A stretch of 64,000 nt of DNA from Enterococcus_D sp050529585 (GCF_050529585.1 NZ_CP172882.1:2976001-3040000), one strand, 5' to 3'. Numbered from the stretch's first letter, positions 54,600 through 63,746 are shown. Program-made: numbers and translations. Notes: generated from the letters alone by a model not told the origin.

Positions 54600-54628
54600 T
54601 AGACAAATGGAACATTTCTCTATATAAT
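54600..54628 (+). promoter_or_regulatory. ndh2 promoter
   Basis: TAGACA (54600-54605), 17-base spacer, TATAAT (54623-54628); one mismatch in twelve. Confidence 0.8.
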
Positions 54629-54638
54629 AGGAGCGATT

Positions 54639-54653
54639 GTGTAATTATTATCA
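54639..54653. promoter_or_regulatory. Candidate Fur box in front of ndh2
   Basis: GTGTAATTATTATCA matches 12 of 14 fixed positions with a TGATAATNATTATCA-type 15-mer from the fourth base on. It lies just after the -10 box, where a repressor would block transcription. Confidence 0.45.
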
Positions 54654-54684
54654 TAGATTATTTTTTACTAAGGAGAGATTTGCA

Positions 54685-56628
54685 ATGGCAAAGAAAAACA
54701 TTGTCGTTGTCGGTGCGGGTTATGCAGGAGTTTCTGCGACAAAGTACATGGCAAAAAAGCTAAAAAAAGACAATGATGTTGAGATAACATTGATTGACCG
54801 TCACTCTTATCACACGATGATGACTGAACTGCATGAAGTCGCTGGAGGACGCGTGGAACCAACTGCGATCCAATACGATCTGCAACGCTTGTTCGCCCGT
54901 AAGAAAAATGTCCGCTTGGTTACCGATACTGTTACTGGGATCGATAAAGAAAATAAAACTGTTCAAACAAAATTAGGCAGCTATTCATTTGATTACCTTA
55001 TTTTGGGTATGGGTGGCGAGCCAAATGACTTTGGTACCCCTGGTGTCAAAGAACATGGCTTTACCTTATGGTCATTCGATGATGCGGTTCGCATCCGTGA
55101 ACATATCGAAAAAACAGTGGCAAAAGCTGCGATCGAACCTGATGCAGCCTTGCGCAAAGCAATGTTGACATTCGTTGTCTGTGGTTCTGGATTTACTGGG
55201 ATCGAAATGATTGGCGAACTGATCGACTGGAAAGACCGTTTGGCAGAAGATTACAAATTAGATCCAAGTGAAATCAGCCTAAAAGTGGTTGAAGCAATGC
55301 CAACGATCTTGAACATGTTGGATCGTAACGATGCAGCAAAAGCTGAACGTTATTTGAAAAAACACCATGTGGACTTGGTCTTGAATGCACCGATCGTTGA
55401 AGTCGCACCTGATCATATCAAGCTAAAAGATGGTACGACTGTGCCAACCCATACATTGATTTGGACAGCCGGTGTGAAAGGAACCAGCGATGCAGCAGAC
55501 TTTGGTTTGGAAACAGCACGCGGATTCCGTTTGGTTGCCAATGAATATATGGAAGCCAAAGGCTATGAAGACAAAAATATGTATATCATCGGTGACTTGG
55601 TCTACTTTGAAGAATTTCCAAATACACCGACACCGCAAATCGTTCAAGCAGCTGAACAAACCGGTCACACAGCAGCCAGCAATATCGTTGCAGCCATCAA
55701 AGGTGGCGAAAAACATAAATTCAAAGGAAACTACCAAGGATTTATGGTATCGATCGGCGCTAAATGGGGCGTGGCAAACTTATTCAACAAGATTCATTTA
55801 AGTGGTTTCTTAGCGATCATCATGAAACATATCGTCAACTTGAAATATTTCTTCGATATTCGTTCAGGTTACTACATGTTCCAATACTTGATGCACGAAA
55901 TCTTCCACATCAAAGATGACCGGACAGTGGCTCGAGGCCATACATCCCGTTACGGAAATGTCTTGTGGAGTGTTCCTTTACGTATTTTCTACGGTTTGGT
56001 TTGGTTCATTGAAGCCTTCACGAAAATTTTGGGCGACAATGGTGAAGTCTTGAAGCCAAGCACTTGGTTTGGCGAAGGTTCTTGGTTCCAAGGAAATAGT
56101 GTATTCCCTTGGACATGGGAATATCAAACTGTTGCAGATGCAGCAAGTGGCGCAAGTGAAGCTGCAGACGCAGCTAGTGCAGCTAGTGGTGCCGGCGAGG
56201 CAGCAGGTGAAGCTGCAACACAAGCCGCTCATTTCGGTTTAAGCTACGCATACGGCGAACAGCCAATGGTCGTGATCGAAAAATCACCTGATTGGTTCAC
56301 AAAAGTGATGCAATTTATCATGCCGAACAACGATGTAGCGATGTTCTTCCAAAAATTCATGGTCTTTGCTGAAATTGCTTTGGCATTGGCTTTGATGGCT
56401 GGTTTGTTCACTTGGTTAGTCAATGCAACAACGATCGTCTTGGTACTTACTTTCTGTATGTCAGGTATGTTCTATTGGGTCAACATCTGGTTCATCCCAG
56501 TTGCCTTTGCCTTGATGAACGGTTCTGGTCGCGCAGTTGGTTTAGACCGTTGGGTGATTCCATGGTTGCAACGTACTGTAGGTAAATGGTGGTACGGTAC
56601 ACCTCGATCTTTATACGGCAAAAAATAA
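54685..56628 (+). CDS. ndh2: Type II NADH:quinone oxidoreductase with membrane extension (Ndh2)
   Basis: A 647-residue protein. Residues 1-410 are a type II NADH dehydrogenase with two dinucleotide folds (IVVVGAGYAGVSATKYMAKK and TFVVCGSGFTGIEMIGELID) and the FAD site NMYIIGDLVYFEEFPNTPTPQ. A C-terminal extension with several hydrophobic segments follows, interrupted by an alanine/glycine-rich stretch (ADAASGASEAADAASAASG). This long form belongs to the extracellular electron transfer pathway, where it reduces demethylmenaquinone with NADH. ATG 54685 follows AAGGAGA. It leads the plus-strand half of the locus; a terminator separates it from eetA. Confidence 0.92.
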   Translation: MAKKNIVVVGAGYAGVSATKYMAKKLKKDNDVEITLIDRHSYHTMMTELHEVAGGRVEPTAIQYDLQRLFARKKNVRLVTDTVTGIDKENKTVQTKLGSYSFDYLILGMGGEPNDFGTPGVKEHGFTLWSFDDAVRIREHIEKTVAKAAIEPDAALRKAMLTFVVCGSGFTGIEMIGELIDWKDRLAEDYKLDPSEISLKVVEAMPTILNMLDRNDAAKAERYLKKHHVDLVLNAPIVEVAPDHIKLKDGTTVPTHTLIWTAGVKGTSDAADFGLETARGFRLVANEYMEAKGYEDKNMYIIGDLVYFEEFPNTPTPQIVQAAEQTGHTAASNIVAAIKGGEKHKFKGNYQGFMVSIGAKWGVANLFNKIHLSGFLAIIMKHIVNLKYFFDIRSGYYMFQYLMHEIFHIKDDRTVARGHTSRYGNVLWSVPLRIFYGLVWFIEAFTKILGDNGEVLKPSTWFGEGSWFQGNSVFPWTWEYQTVADAASGASEAADAASAASGAGEAAGEAATQAAHFGLSYAYGEQPMVVIEKSPDWFTKVMQFIMPNNDVAMFFQKFMVFAEIALALALMAGLFTWLVNATTIVLVLTFCMSGMFYWVNIWFIPVAFALMNGSGRAVGLDRWVIPWLQRTVGKWWYGTPRSLYGKK

Positions 56629-56657
56629 TCCTTTACGGATCAATTAAATAGCACGCG

Positions 56658-56703
56658 AAAAGACTGAGACAGCCTGATTTTCGATCAGTGTCTCAGTCTT
56701 TTT
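56658..56703 (+). terminator. ndh2 terminator
   Basis: AAAAGACTGAGACA pairs with TGTCTCAGTCTTTT, inner CTGAT/ATCAG, then TTTTT. Confidence 0.9.
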
Positions 56704-56818
56704 CCAAGTAGTGGACGGTTGCCGAAATCATGCACATAAATCGGAGGATAAACCTAGTAGAAGAATGGGTGATTGTGCTAGAATGAAACAGATCCCATGT
56801 CAGAACAGGAGTCTTATG

Positions 56819-57229
56819 ATGATAAAATATAAAGAATTTATCCGAAATGCCCATTTAAAACCATGGGACGGGGTGATCATTCTTCTATTGATCCTTAGTT
56901 CATTTCTGCCGATCCTGATTTTCGGACAAACACAAACAGCCGCAAAAGAAGCGGTTTTACGGGTAGATGGTACTGAAATCAAACGTTTTGACCTGGTTGA
57001 AGGTCAAAAAAGTTATACCTATCTTTATGAAGATGAAGATGGGGATTATAATTTACTTGAAATAGATGGGGATCGGATTCGGATCAAAGAAGCCAATTGC
57101 GGCGATCAAATCTGTGTCCGTCGCGGATGGGCCAGCAAAAACGGTGAAACCATCGTTTGTCTGCCCCATAAAATGGTGATAGAAATCCAAGCTTCAGATG
57201 GGAGTGAAACCGACGATCTCATTTATTGA
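56819..57229 (+). CDS. eetA: EetA, membrane-anchored NusG domain II protein
   Basis: A 136-residue protein with one N-terminal membrane helix (WDGVIILLLILSSFLPILIF) and an outer NusG-domain-II-like part (KEAVLRVDGTEIKRFDLVEG, then ANCGDQICVRRGWASKNG and VCLPHKMVIEI). The cysteine and histidine positions C-x4-C and CLPHK are typical of this family. Its homologue EetA is needed for electron export in Listeria. ATG 56819 is seven bases after AGGAG, with another ATG three bases before. It precedes eetB at once. Confidence 0.85.
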   Translation: MIKYKEFIRNAHLKPWDGVIILLLILSSFLPILIFGQTQTAAKEAVLRVDGTEIKRFDLVEGQKSYTYLYEDEDGDYNLLEIDGDRIRIKEANCGDQICVRRGWASKNGETIVCLPHKMVIEIQASDGSETDDLIY

Positions 57230-57239
57230 TCGTTTGCTT

Positions 57240-57803
57240 ATGAGTCGATTACAACGAATAATTTTCATATCCCTCTTAGTGGCACAAGGTGTCGTGATTG
57301 GCTTAGTGGAAAACATGATTCCCTACCCTTTCGCATTTGCGCCTGGAGCCAAGCTAGGATTGGCGAATCTGATCACGATCATTGCATTATTCACGATGCC
57401 AAAAAAAGATAGTTTTCTGCTGATTTGGTTGCGGTTGATCCTGACGACATTGCTGGGAGGAACGGTTTCTACCTTTTTGTACAGCATGAGCGGTGCGCTG
57501 CTGAGTTATTTTGGCATGCTGCTGGTGAAACAATTAGGACCAAAACGAGTCAGCATTATCGGTATCAGCGCCGCAGGCGGATTTTTGCATAATGTGGGCC
57601 AATTGGTGACTGCCTCTTGGATCGCCCAATCATGGAGTGTCATGCTCTATCTGCCGGTCTTGTCTTTCTTTGGTATTCTGTCGGGGATCGCCATCGGTAT
57701 CGCCGCCAATTACTTATTACAACGAGTGGAAACACTCCGTCGTTTTCAACTTGATTATGAGCGTCAGACAAAGGTCAAATGGCGCACAACGGATTCAAAA
57801 TAA
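57240..57803 (+). CDS. eetB: EetB, Gx transporter family membrane protein
   Basis: A 187-residue membrane protein with five or six helices of the Gx transporter (heptaprenyl diphosphate synthase component I) family: PFAFAPGAKLGLANLITIIAL and GGTVSTFLYSMSGALLSY. It works with EetA in the electron transfer locus. ATG 57240 has no strong ribosome site, so translation may be coupled to the eetA stop ten bases upstream; a longer frame from 57198 overlaps eetA. dmkB begins eleven bases after its stop. Confidence 0.85.
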   Translation: MSRLQRIIFISLLVAQGVVIGLVENMIPYPFAFAPGAKLGLANLITIIALFTMPKKDSFLLIWLRLILTTLLGGTVSTFLYSMSGALLSYFGMLLVKQLGPKRVSIIGISAAGGFLHNVGQLVTASWIAQSWSVMLYLPVLSFFGILSGIAIGIAANYLLQRVETLRRFQLDYERQTKVKWRTTDSK

Positions 57804-57814
57804 AGGAGCCAACT

Positions 57815-58801
57815 ATGAAACTTCATCCTATGTGGCAAGAATATCCAGCACTGCAAGCTGACTTGTCTGCCTCCTTGCAATTGATGGAAAAGTCTCTAAA
57901 ATTAAAAAATAAAGCTGTTGAAGAAGCGATTTTGGCCATGATCCATTCAGGTGGCAAATTATTGCGCCCAGCCTACCAGCTGTTGTTCTCTTCTTTTGGC
58001 AGTGACCAAGACCATGAAAAAGCTGTAGCGTTGTCAGCATCGATCGAAATGCTGCATACAGCGTCATTGATCCATGATGATATCGTCGATGATGCCGATA
58101 CCCGCAGAGGGTTGCCTACGATCCGGGCTGCTTTTGGCAACGATGTAGCTGTCTACGCTGGGGATTATCTTTTTGTCTGCTGTTTCAAATTGATGGCTGA
58201 TTATGCCAGTTCAATGAAGAGCCTGCAAATGAATTCCCGCAGTATGGAAAAAATATTGTCTGGTGAATTAGGCCAGATGAGTAAACGATATGATGTCGAT
58301 GTGACTGTTACGGATTATCTAGAAAATATTAGCGGCAAAACCGCTGAATTGTTTGCTTTGAGTTGTTTTATCGGCGCCTACGAAAGTGGCACTTCGTTGC
58401 GTTTTGCCAATCAAGCTAAAGAAATCGGCGAATCTATCGGTCTGGCTTTTCAAATCATGGATGATATCTTAGACTATAGTCAGGCGGCTGATCACCTTGG
58501 CAAACCTGTTTTGGAAGATGTCCGCCAAGGGGTCTATTCACTGCCGTTGTTGCTGGCATTGAAAAGCGAGCGCACGCAATTACTGCCGCTATTAGCCAAG
58601 AAAGAGGCGATGACCGATACCGATACCCAAGCGGTTTATCAACTTGTGCAAAATGGACAAGGGCTGGTCGAAGCGCAAAAGTTAGCAGCTAAATATACCG
58701 AAAAAGCGCTACAAGGAATCAAAAAACTGCCTGAAACGCAAGATGAGAGCAAAGACTATCTCTATCGCATCACCGAACAAATTTTAACGCGAACAAATTA
58801 A
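57815..58801 (+). CDS. dmkB: Polyprenyl diphosphate synthase (DmkB)
   Basis: A 328-residue trans-isoprenyl diphosphate synthase. The two aspartate-rich motifs are intact: LIHDDIVDDADTRRG (about residue 86) and FQIMDDILDYSQ. GGKLLRPAYQLL precedes the first. It makes the side chain for the demethylmenaquinone built by DmkA. ATG 57815 follows AAAGGAG. Last gene of the operon, followed by a terminator. Confidence 0.92.
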   Translation: MKLHPMWQEYPALQADLSASLQLMEKSLKLKNKAVEEAILAMIHSGGKLLRPAYQLLFSSFGSDQDHEKAVALSASIEMLHTASLIHDDIVDDADTRRGLPTIRAAFGNDVAVYAGDYLFVCCFKLMADYASSMKSLQMNSRSMEKILSGELGQMSKRYDVDVTVTDYLENISGKTAELFALSCFIGAYESGTSLRFANQAKEIGESIGLAFQIMDDILDYSQAADHLGKPVLEDVRQGVYSLPLLLALKSERTQLLPLLAKKEAMTDTDTQAVYQLVQNGQGLVEAQKLAAKYTEKALQGIKKLPETQDESKDYLYRITEQILTRTN

Positions 58802-58804
58802 AAC

Positions 58805-58842
58805 AAAAAAGTTGCTGAGGAGGATCCTCAACAACTTTTTTT
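58805..58842. terminator. Bidirectional terminator
   Basis: AAAAAAGTTG-TGAGGA stem pairs with TCCTCA-CAACTTTTTTT; T-runs on both strands, between dmkB and the converging gor. Confidence 0.88.
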
Positions 58843-58845
58843 GAT

Positions 58846-60189
58846 TTAACGCATCGTTACAAATTCTTCCGATCCAGTCGGATGAATAGCCACAGTCTGA
58901 TCAAAATCGGCTTTCGTTGCCCCCATTTTGATAGCGACCGCAAAACCTTGCAGCATTTCATCAACACCTACACCAATGGCATGCAAACCAATGATTTTTT
59001 CTTCTTTACCCAGACACACCAATTTCATTTCACATTTTTGGCGATAGTCATTCAAGGCAAAGTACATAGGTGTAAAGCGCGAGCGATAGACTTTGATTTC
59101 TTCTCCATATTGCGCAATCGCAGCTTCCTCTGATAAACCGATCGTCGCGATCGGCGGATGGGTAAAGATAACTGTCGGAACGAGGGTGTAATCTAAATAT
59201 GATTCTGTTTGTCCATTGAACAAGCGTTCAGACAAACGTCGGCCCGCAGCAATCGCCACTGGTGTCAAATCTAATTTACCAATCACATCTCCAACTGCAA
59301 AAATATTTTCGGCTGTCGTCGTTTGATATTTATCCACCACGACAAATCCTTTTTCATCTAGTGCAACATCGGTGTTTTCAATACTCAAATGATCTGTATT
59401 TGGTACCCGACCGCCGGCAAACAGGACACAATCTCCTGTCAAAGTTTCCCCATTTTCAAAGGTGACCGTATAGGTTTCCCCATCTTTAGTAATTGAGGTC
59501 GCTGTATACTCTGCATATGTTTCGATGCCAGCTTCTTGGTACATTTCTACTAAGTTATCCGCCAACATATGGTCAAAGGTACGCAGGGGCCGTTCTTTGC
59601 GATACGCCCAAGCAACTTGACTGCCTAATTGTTGGCTGACACCACTGATTTCAGCTGCGATATAACCTGCGCCTAAAACAATCATCCGTTTTGGTGCTTG
59701 CTTGAGGGCAAAGAAGCCATTGGAGTCAATTGCATATTCGCCCCCAGGGATACGCATTTTACTTGGTTTGCCACCGGTAGCGATCAAGATACGTTCGCCA
59801 TAATACGTTTTTCCATTGACTGTTACCGTGTGGTTATCCACAAATTGTGCATAACCTCGAATAACTTCGATATGGTTGCTGTCTAAACCTTTTTGATATG
59901 CTGTATGCAAAAAATCAATATATTTTTGCCGTTTATCCACAAGTTCAGTGAAATCAAATTTATCCACATGTGGATAAATACCATAACTCGGTGCATCTCG
60001 CTTGATCATCTCCAGCATTTCGCTGGCTTGCCACATGACTTTTTTGGGCACACAACCAACATTGACACAGGTACCCCCTAATTCTTTTCCTTCAATCAAC
60101 AAGACTTTGGCACCATGCATGCCGGCACGATTGGCAGAAGCGATGCCGCCACTACCGCCGCCTATCACTATGTAATCATATGTTTCCAA
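58846..60189 (-). CDS. gor: Glutathione-disulfide reductase
   Basis: A 447-residue flavoprotein disulfide reductase. The FAD site YDYIVIGGGSGGIASANRAG is followed by the redox disulfide GGTCVNVGCVPKK. The NADPH fold is MIVLGAGYIAAEISGV, and the end TVAIHPTGSEEFVTMR holds the catalytic histidine-glutamate pair. It reduces glutathione disulfide with NADPH. ATG 60189 follows GGAGG. The alternative names are mercuric or lipoamide reductase, but the HPTGSEE end fits glutathione reductase. A long tandem repeat lies upstream. Confidence 0.92.
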   Translation of the reverse strand: METYDYIVIGGGSGGIASANRAGMHGAKVLLIEGKELGGTCVNVGCVPKKVMWQASEMLEMIKRDAPSYGIYPHVDKFDFTELVDKRQKYIDFLHTAYQKGLDSNHIEVIRGYAQFVDNHTVTVNGKTYYGERILIATGGKPSKMRIPGGEYAIDSNGFFALKQAPKRMIVLGAGYIAAEISGVSQQLGSQVAWAYRKERPLRTFDHMLADNLVEMYQEAGIETYAEYTATSITKDGETYTVTFENGETLTGDCVLFAGGRVPNTDHLSIENTDVALDEKGFVVVDKYQTTTAENIFAVGDVIGKLDLTPVAIAAGRRLSERLFNGQTESYLDYTLVPTVIFTHPPIATIGLSEEAAIAQYGEEIKVYRSRFTPMYFALNDYRQKCEMKLVCLGKEEKIIGLHAIGVGVDEMLQGFAVAIKMGATKADFDQTVAIHPTGSEEFVTMR

Positions 60190-60223
60190 TGATTTGTTTC
60201 CTCCTTTTTTCTATGTTCTAATG
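60190..60223. other. gor upstream edge
   Basis: Contains the gor ribosome site; no promoter was recognised with confidence. The repeat array starts right upstream. Confidence 0.4.
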
Positions 60224-60799
60224 GTTGGTACGGTCCCTCTCGTCCCCTAGTACTGTTCATCATCTGCTCATCTCCGCTTTGCTTCGCCTACAGTCACTTC
60301 TAAGCAAAGAACGCTAAGAAGGACTTGCATGTCTTGCTTTGCATGCCAGTCGCAGTGATTCCTTGTAGGGTTACTACGGTCCCTTTGGTCCCCTAGTACT
60401 GTTCATCAGCTGCTCGTCTCCGCTTTGCTTCGCCTACAGTCACTTCTAAGCAAAGAACGCTAAGAAGGACTTGCATGTCTTGCTTTGCATGCCAGTCGCA
60501 GTGATTCCTAGTAAGGTTACTACGGTCCCTTTGGTCCCCTAGTACTGTTCATCATCTGCTCGTCTCCGCTTTGCTTCGCCTACAGTCACTTCTAAGCAAA
60601 GAACGCTAAGAAGGTCTTGCATGTCATGCTTTGCATGCCAGTCGCAGTGATTCCTAGTAAGGTTACTACGGTCCCTTTGGTCCCCTAGTACTGTTCATCA
60701 TCTGCTCGTCTCCGCTTTGCTTCGCCTACAGTCACTTCTAAGCAAAGAACGCTAAGAAGGACTTGCATGTCATGCTCTGCATGCCAGTCGCAGTGATTC
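60224..60799. repeat. Four tandem copies of a 146-bp intergenic repeat
   Basis: CCCCTAGTACTG recurs at 60244, 60390, 60536 and 60682, spacing exactly 146 bp. The copies differ by a few bases. Each has a possible hairpin (CTTCTAAGC...GCTAAGAAG) and a CATG-rich block. 146 is not a multiple of three, so it is not a continuous coding repeat. Confidence 0.95.
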
Positions 60800-60803
60800 A
60801 CAG

Positions 60804-60832
60804 CAAAAAGGCCGAGAGGGTATCTCGACCTT
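60804..60832 (-). terminator. trhP2 terminator
   Basis: On the minus strand AAGGTCGAGA pairs with TCTCGGCCTT, loop TACCC, followed by TTTTT. It overlaps the last bases of the gene. Confidence 0.8.
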
Positions 60833-62072
60833 ATTTTTTCTTCCGAATCATGTCGCCAACGGCTACTGGTTCTTTGACCGGCATCGTGATGATCATCATT
60901 GGGTTGGGTGCGCGATCGATGGCGTCTCCGTCTTCATTATACATGACTTCCACGGTTTGGTGAAAGTGATGGAATCCAGGACCATAAAATTCGATTTCAT
61001 CCCCCACTGAAAAATGGTTTCTTTGGCGAATTGTGGCTATTTTGGTGATGGGGTCATACGCCATGACCTCACCGATAAATTTGTATTGCGGTATCTTGCG
61101 GCGGGCGCCGAACAATTGTTCATTTTCACTTGGTGTGTCGTAATAAAAACCTGATGCCAATTCTCGTTGGGCGACTTTCCATAATTCATCGATCCATTCT
61201 TGTTTGCAAACATAATTTTCCGGATCGGCCATGTAGCTGTCAACCGCTGCTTTATAGACATTGGCTACTGTTGACACATAGTGGATCGATTTCATGCGGC
61301 CTTCGATTTTGAAACTATCGACCCCGTTTTGGATCAAATCAGGAATATGTTCGATCATCGACATATCGACAGCACTCATAGAATATTCTTCTTCGATTGC
61401 GCCGTTTTTGGTCAAACTGTTTCGTTCTCCTGCAAATGGCATATCGAATAGGTCATATTTCCAACGGCACGATTGTGAACAACCGCCGCGATTGGCATCC
61501 CGCATGGACATATGATTGGATAACGTACAACGTCCTGAATAAGAAATACACATGGCGCCATGAATGAAGGCCTCGATCTCAACGCTGGTGTTTTTGCGAA
61601 TCTCAGCAACTTCTGCCATCGAGACTTCCCGTGCCAAAACGACACGTTCTAATCCTTCTTCCCGCCAAAATTCGAGGGTTTCATAGTTGGTTGCACTGGC
61701 TTGCGTGGATAAGTGGATCGGCAAGCCTGGTGCTTCTGCAGCACAAATACTGATCAATGCCGGATCAGATACAATCACTGCGGAAATGCCGACATCTCGT
61801 AACGCACGGAAAAACTCGCCAGCACCTTCTTGATTGCCCTCGTGGGTCACCATATTGGCTGCCACATAGACTTTGGCATCATGGGCTTTGGCAAAGGCAA
61901 CACCTTCTGCCATTTCTTCATATGTAAAGTTACCGGCACGACTGCGTAAGCCATAGGCATTGCCACCGATATAGACAGCATCTGCGCCATAATGGATCGC
62001 CGTTTTTAATTTTTCTAACGTACCAGCGGGTGCTAAGACTTCTGGTCGTTTCAATGCTTGTTTGACTGTCAT
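60831..62072 (-). CDS. trhP2: tRNA 5-hydroxyuridine formation protein, U32 family (TrhP2/YrrO-like)
   Basis: A 413-residue peptidase-U32 family protein. The family signature EAFIHGAMCISYSGRCTLSNH and the cluster-type cysteines in RDANRGGCSQSCRWKYDL are present (about residues 160-200). These proteins make 5-hydroxyuridine at tRNA position 34 with prephenate; protease activity is not expected. ATG 62072 is nine bases after AAGGAG; a longer frame to 62135 overlaps the first gene. It is 13 bases after trhP1. Confidence 0.9.
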   Translation of the reverse strand: MTVKQALKRPEVLAPAGTLEKLKTAIHYGADAVYIGGNAYGLRSRAGNFTYEEMAEGVAFAKAHDAKVYVAANMVTHEGNQEGAGEFFRALRDVGISAVIVSDPALISICAAEAPGLPIHLSTQASATNYETLEFWREEGLERVVLAREVSMAEVAEIRKNTSVEIEAFIHGAMCISYSGRCTLSNHMSMRDANRGGCSQSCRWKYDLFDMPFAGERNSLTKNGAIEEEYSMSAVDMSMIEHIPDLIQNGVDSFKIEGRMKSIHYVSTVANVYKAAVDSYMADPENYVCKQEWIDELWKVAQRELASGFYYDTPSENEQLFGARRKIPQYKFIGEVMAYDPITKIATIRQRNHFSVGDEIEFYGPGFHHFHQTVEVMYNEDGDAIDRAPNPMMIITMPVKEPVAVGDMIRKKK

Positions 62073-62085
62073 TTCTGCTTGCTCC

Positions 62086-63006
62086 TTACTTGATATCATC
62101 GGGATCAATAAAATAAAACCCGGTATCCAACCCACGATTTTCTGGGTGATGTGCTTGGACTTGCGTACTGAAAGCTAGGGCGTCGTCTGCCGCTAATTGT
62201 CCTGCTTCAATGGCTGCTTTTGCTTGTGCAAATAAGGCAGCGATCTCGACAAAGGCTGTTCCTCGCGTATAAAGACCGTCTAACTTCCACGTATGATACC
62301 CATGTTCTGCTAATTCTGGCAATTGCGCCATCAAATTAAGATCGTTATTGGCAAAGATATGGGTGCCATGGCTATCTTCATAGATCGAATAATGGGTCTC
62401 TTCTTTTTTTGGCTCAGATAGGAATAAACCGCGATCATGGTCTTTTTCTTCTGTTTGCTGGGTATAGTTAAAATAATTTTGCAGTAATGGCCGTTTCGAC
62501 TGATGGATACACGTTGCACCATAGACCAATACTTCCACCGGAATATTGACTTGCGGAGCCAAAACTTTCATTTCACCAAAAGGTACTTCTCTGGCTAACA
62601 CCGCACCAGCCGCACCCTTTCTGCCCCAAAAATTGATTTGGCGCGCACTAGTGACTAAGGTTTCACCAGCATAAATAAATGGCAATGCACACTCAGGATT
62701 CTGCTGCATGCGGTAAATGATGCCTGGATCACCGATGGCAATTTGATCTGCTTGCTGTGCACGTAAAAAACGTAAATATTCAGGAATTTGGGTCATTTTT
62801 TCTGGATGCATGATGCCATTGACGGCAATTGTGACTTTCTTTCCCGCTTGATGGGCCATTTGGATCAATGTCGCTTGTTCTTTTCGAGAAAACGAAGCGG
62901 GTAACCGTAAGCCAAATGTTTCTTCTCCGAAAAATAAAGTATCGATATAGGGCATAAGTGCCGTCGCTTGTTCGATCGATTCGACCGTTGCAATAATTTC
63001 GACCAT
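62086..63006 (-). CDS. trhP1: U32 family protein, partner of the above (TrhP1/YrrN-like)
   Basis: A 306-residue member of the U32 family, shorter and without the full cysteine cluster: VEVLVYGATCIHQSKRPLLQNY replaces the signature. The barrel-like start AVNGIMHPEKMTQIPEYLRFL matches the N-terminal part of its partner. In Bacillus the two (YrrN and YrrO) work together on tRNA wobble hydroxylation. ATG 63006 follows AAAGGAGGAGC. First gene of the pair. Confidence 0.85.
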   Translation of the reverse strand: MVEIIATVESIEQATALMPYIDTLFFGEETFGLRLPASFSRKEQATLIQMAHQAGKKVTIAVNGIMHPEKMTQIPEYLRFLRAQQADQIAIGDPGIIYRMQQNPECALPFIYAGETLVTSARQINFWGRKGAAGAVLAREVPFGEMKVLAPQVNIPVEVLVYGATCIHQSKRPLLQNYFNYTQQTEEKDHDRGLFLSEPKKEETHYSIYEDSHGTHIFANNDLNLMAQLPELAEHGYHTWKLDGLYTRGTAFVEIAALFAQAKAAIEAGQLAADDALAFSTQVQAHHPENRGLDTGFYFIDPDDIK

Positions 63007-63033
63007 AGTGCTCCTCCTTTTTTCAACTCATTC

Positions 63034-63062
63034 ATAGTATCACATAGACCGCTCATTTCCAA
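63034..63062 (-). promoter_or_regulatory. trhP1-trhP2 promoter
   Basis: TTGGAA (63062-63057), 17-base spacer, TACTAT (63039-63034), 28 bases before the start codon. Confidence 0.6.
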
Positions 63063-63205
63063 TACTTCATCCTATTCTTTCTTTCACGAAAAAAGAGACA
63101 AACACTGCTAAGATACTGATATAAACAGCTTTACCATCTTTTTATTTTGTGAATGTTCATTCATGATCAGTCCGATTCGATTGCTACTGATTGTACATAA
63201 CAGGT

Positions 63206-63254
63206 GAAAAAAACACAAATAACAAAGGGACAAAAGTGCCTTGATTATTTGTGT
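63206..63254 (-). terminator. Terminator after the small membrane protein
   Basis: On the minus strand ACACAAATAA pairs with TTATTTGTGT, followed by TTTTTT. Confidence 0.75.
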
Positions 63255-63265
63255 CTATCACTTAT

Positions 63266-63598
63266 TCAGACTGGCAGTGGTAAATGAATCAGATAAAGTT
63301 CTGCTATCAATATTACAATACAGGTCAACAAGATCAAATTTTCTCTTCGATCATGGTTAGGATATAGGGATTCTGCTGATTTTGGACGGTCCTTGATGGT
63401 GCCGTGGCGCCATTTTCTTCTACTCAATGCGATGATAGCGCCAATGATCCAACAAATAAGACATAAGAAAAAAAGCTGTCCAAATAAATACAATTGTCTA
63501 GCTGCAACGAGGTACAGCAATAAATAATCGATAAACTTGATGACAAAAAGACTGATTCGTCTCACTTTACGTCCGTAATAAATGGCAGCATATCGCAT
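63266..63598 (-). CDS. Small membrane protein of unknown function
   Basis: A 110-residue protein with two or three hydrophobic segments (LFVIKFIDYLLLYLVAA, LYLFGQLFFLCLICWIIGAIIAL, LILLTCIVILIAELYLIHL) and a basic loop between them. ATG 63598 follows GGGGGAGAG at seven bases; a longer frame from 63616 has no site. No family was recognised. It has its own terminator on both sides, so it is a single gene between clpC and trhP1. Confidence 0.65.
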   Translation of the reverse strand: MRYAAIYYGRKVRRISLFVIKFIDYLLLYLVAARQLYLFGQLFFLCLICWIIGAIIALSRRKWRHGTIKDRPKSAESLYPNHDRRENLILLTCIVILIAELYLIHLPLPV

Positions 63599-63746
63599 TG
63601 ATTTTCTCTCCCCCAAAAATGAATGGTGCGCTTTTATAGTATTTAATTAACCTATCAATAATAGCGTACCATCAAAAACAGGTAAACACAAGATATGTGC
63701 GAATATGATTTGATTCTTGTTTCTCTTGTCCTTATCATTTTTGGGA

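Noticed and set aside
60224..60799. 146-bp repeats as a CRISPR array
   Set aside because: The whole unit is conserved; there are no short repeats with unique spacers and no cas genes.
60224..60799. 27-codon minus-strand frames within each 146-bp repeat
   Set aside because: No ribosome site; conservation follows from the DNA repeat itself, so coding is not shown.
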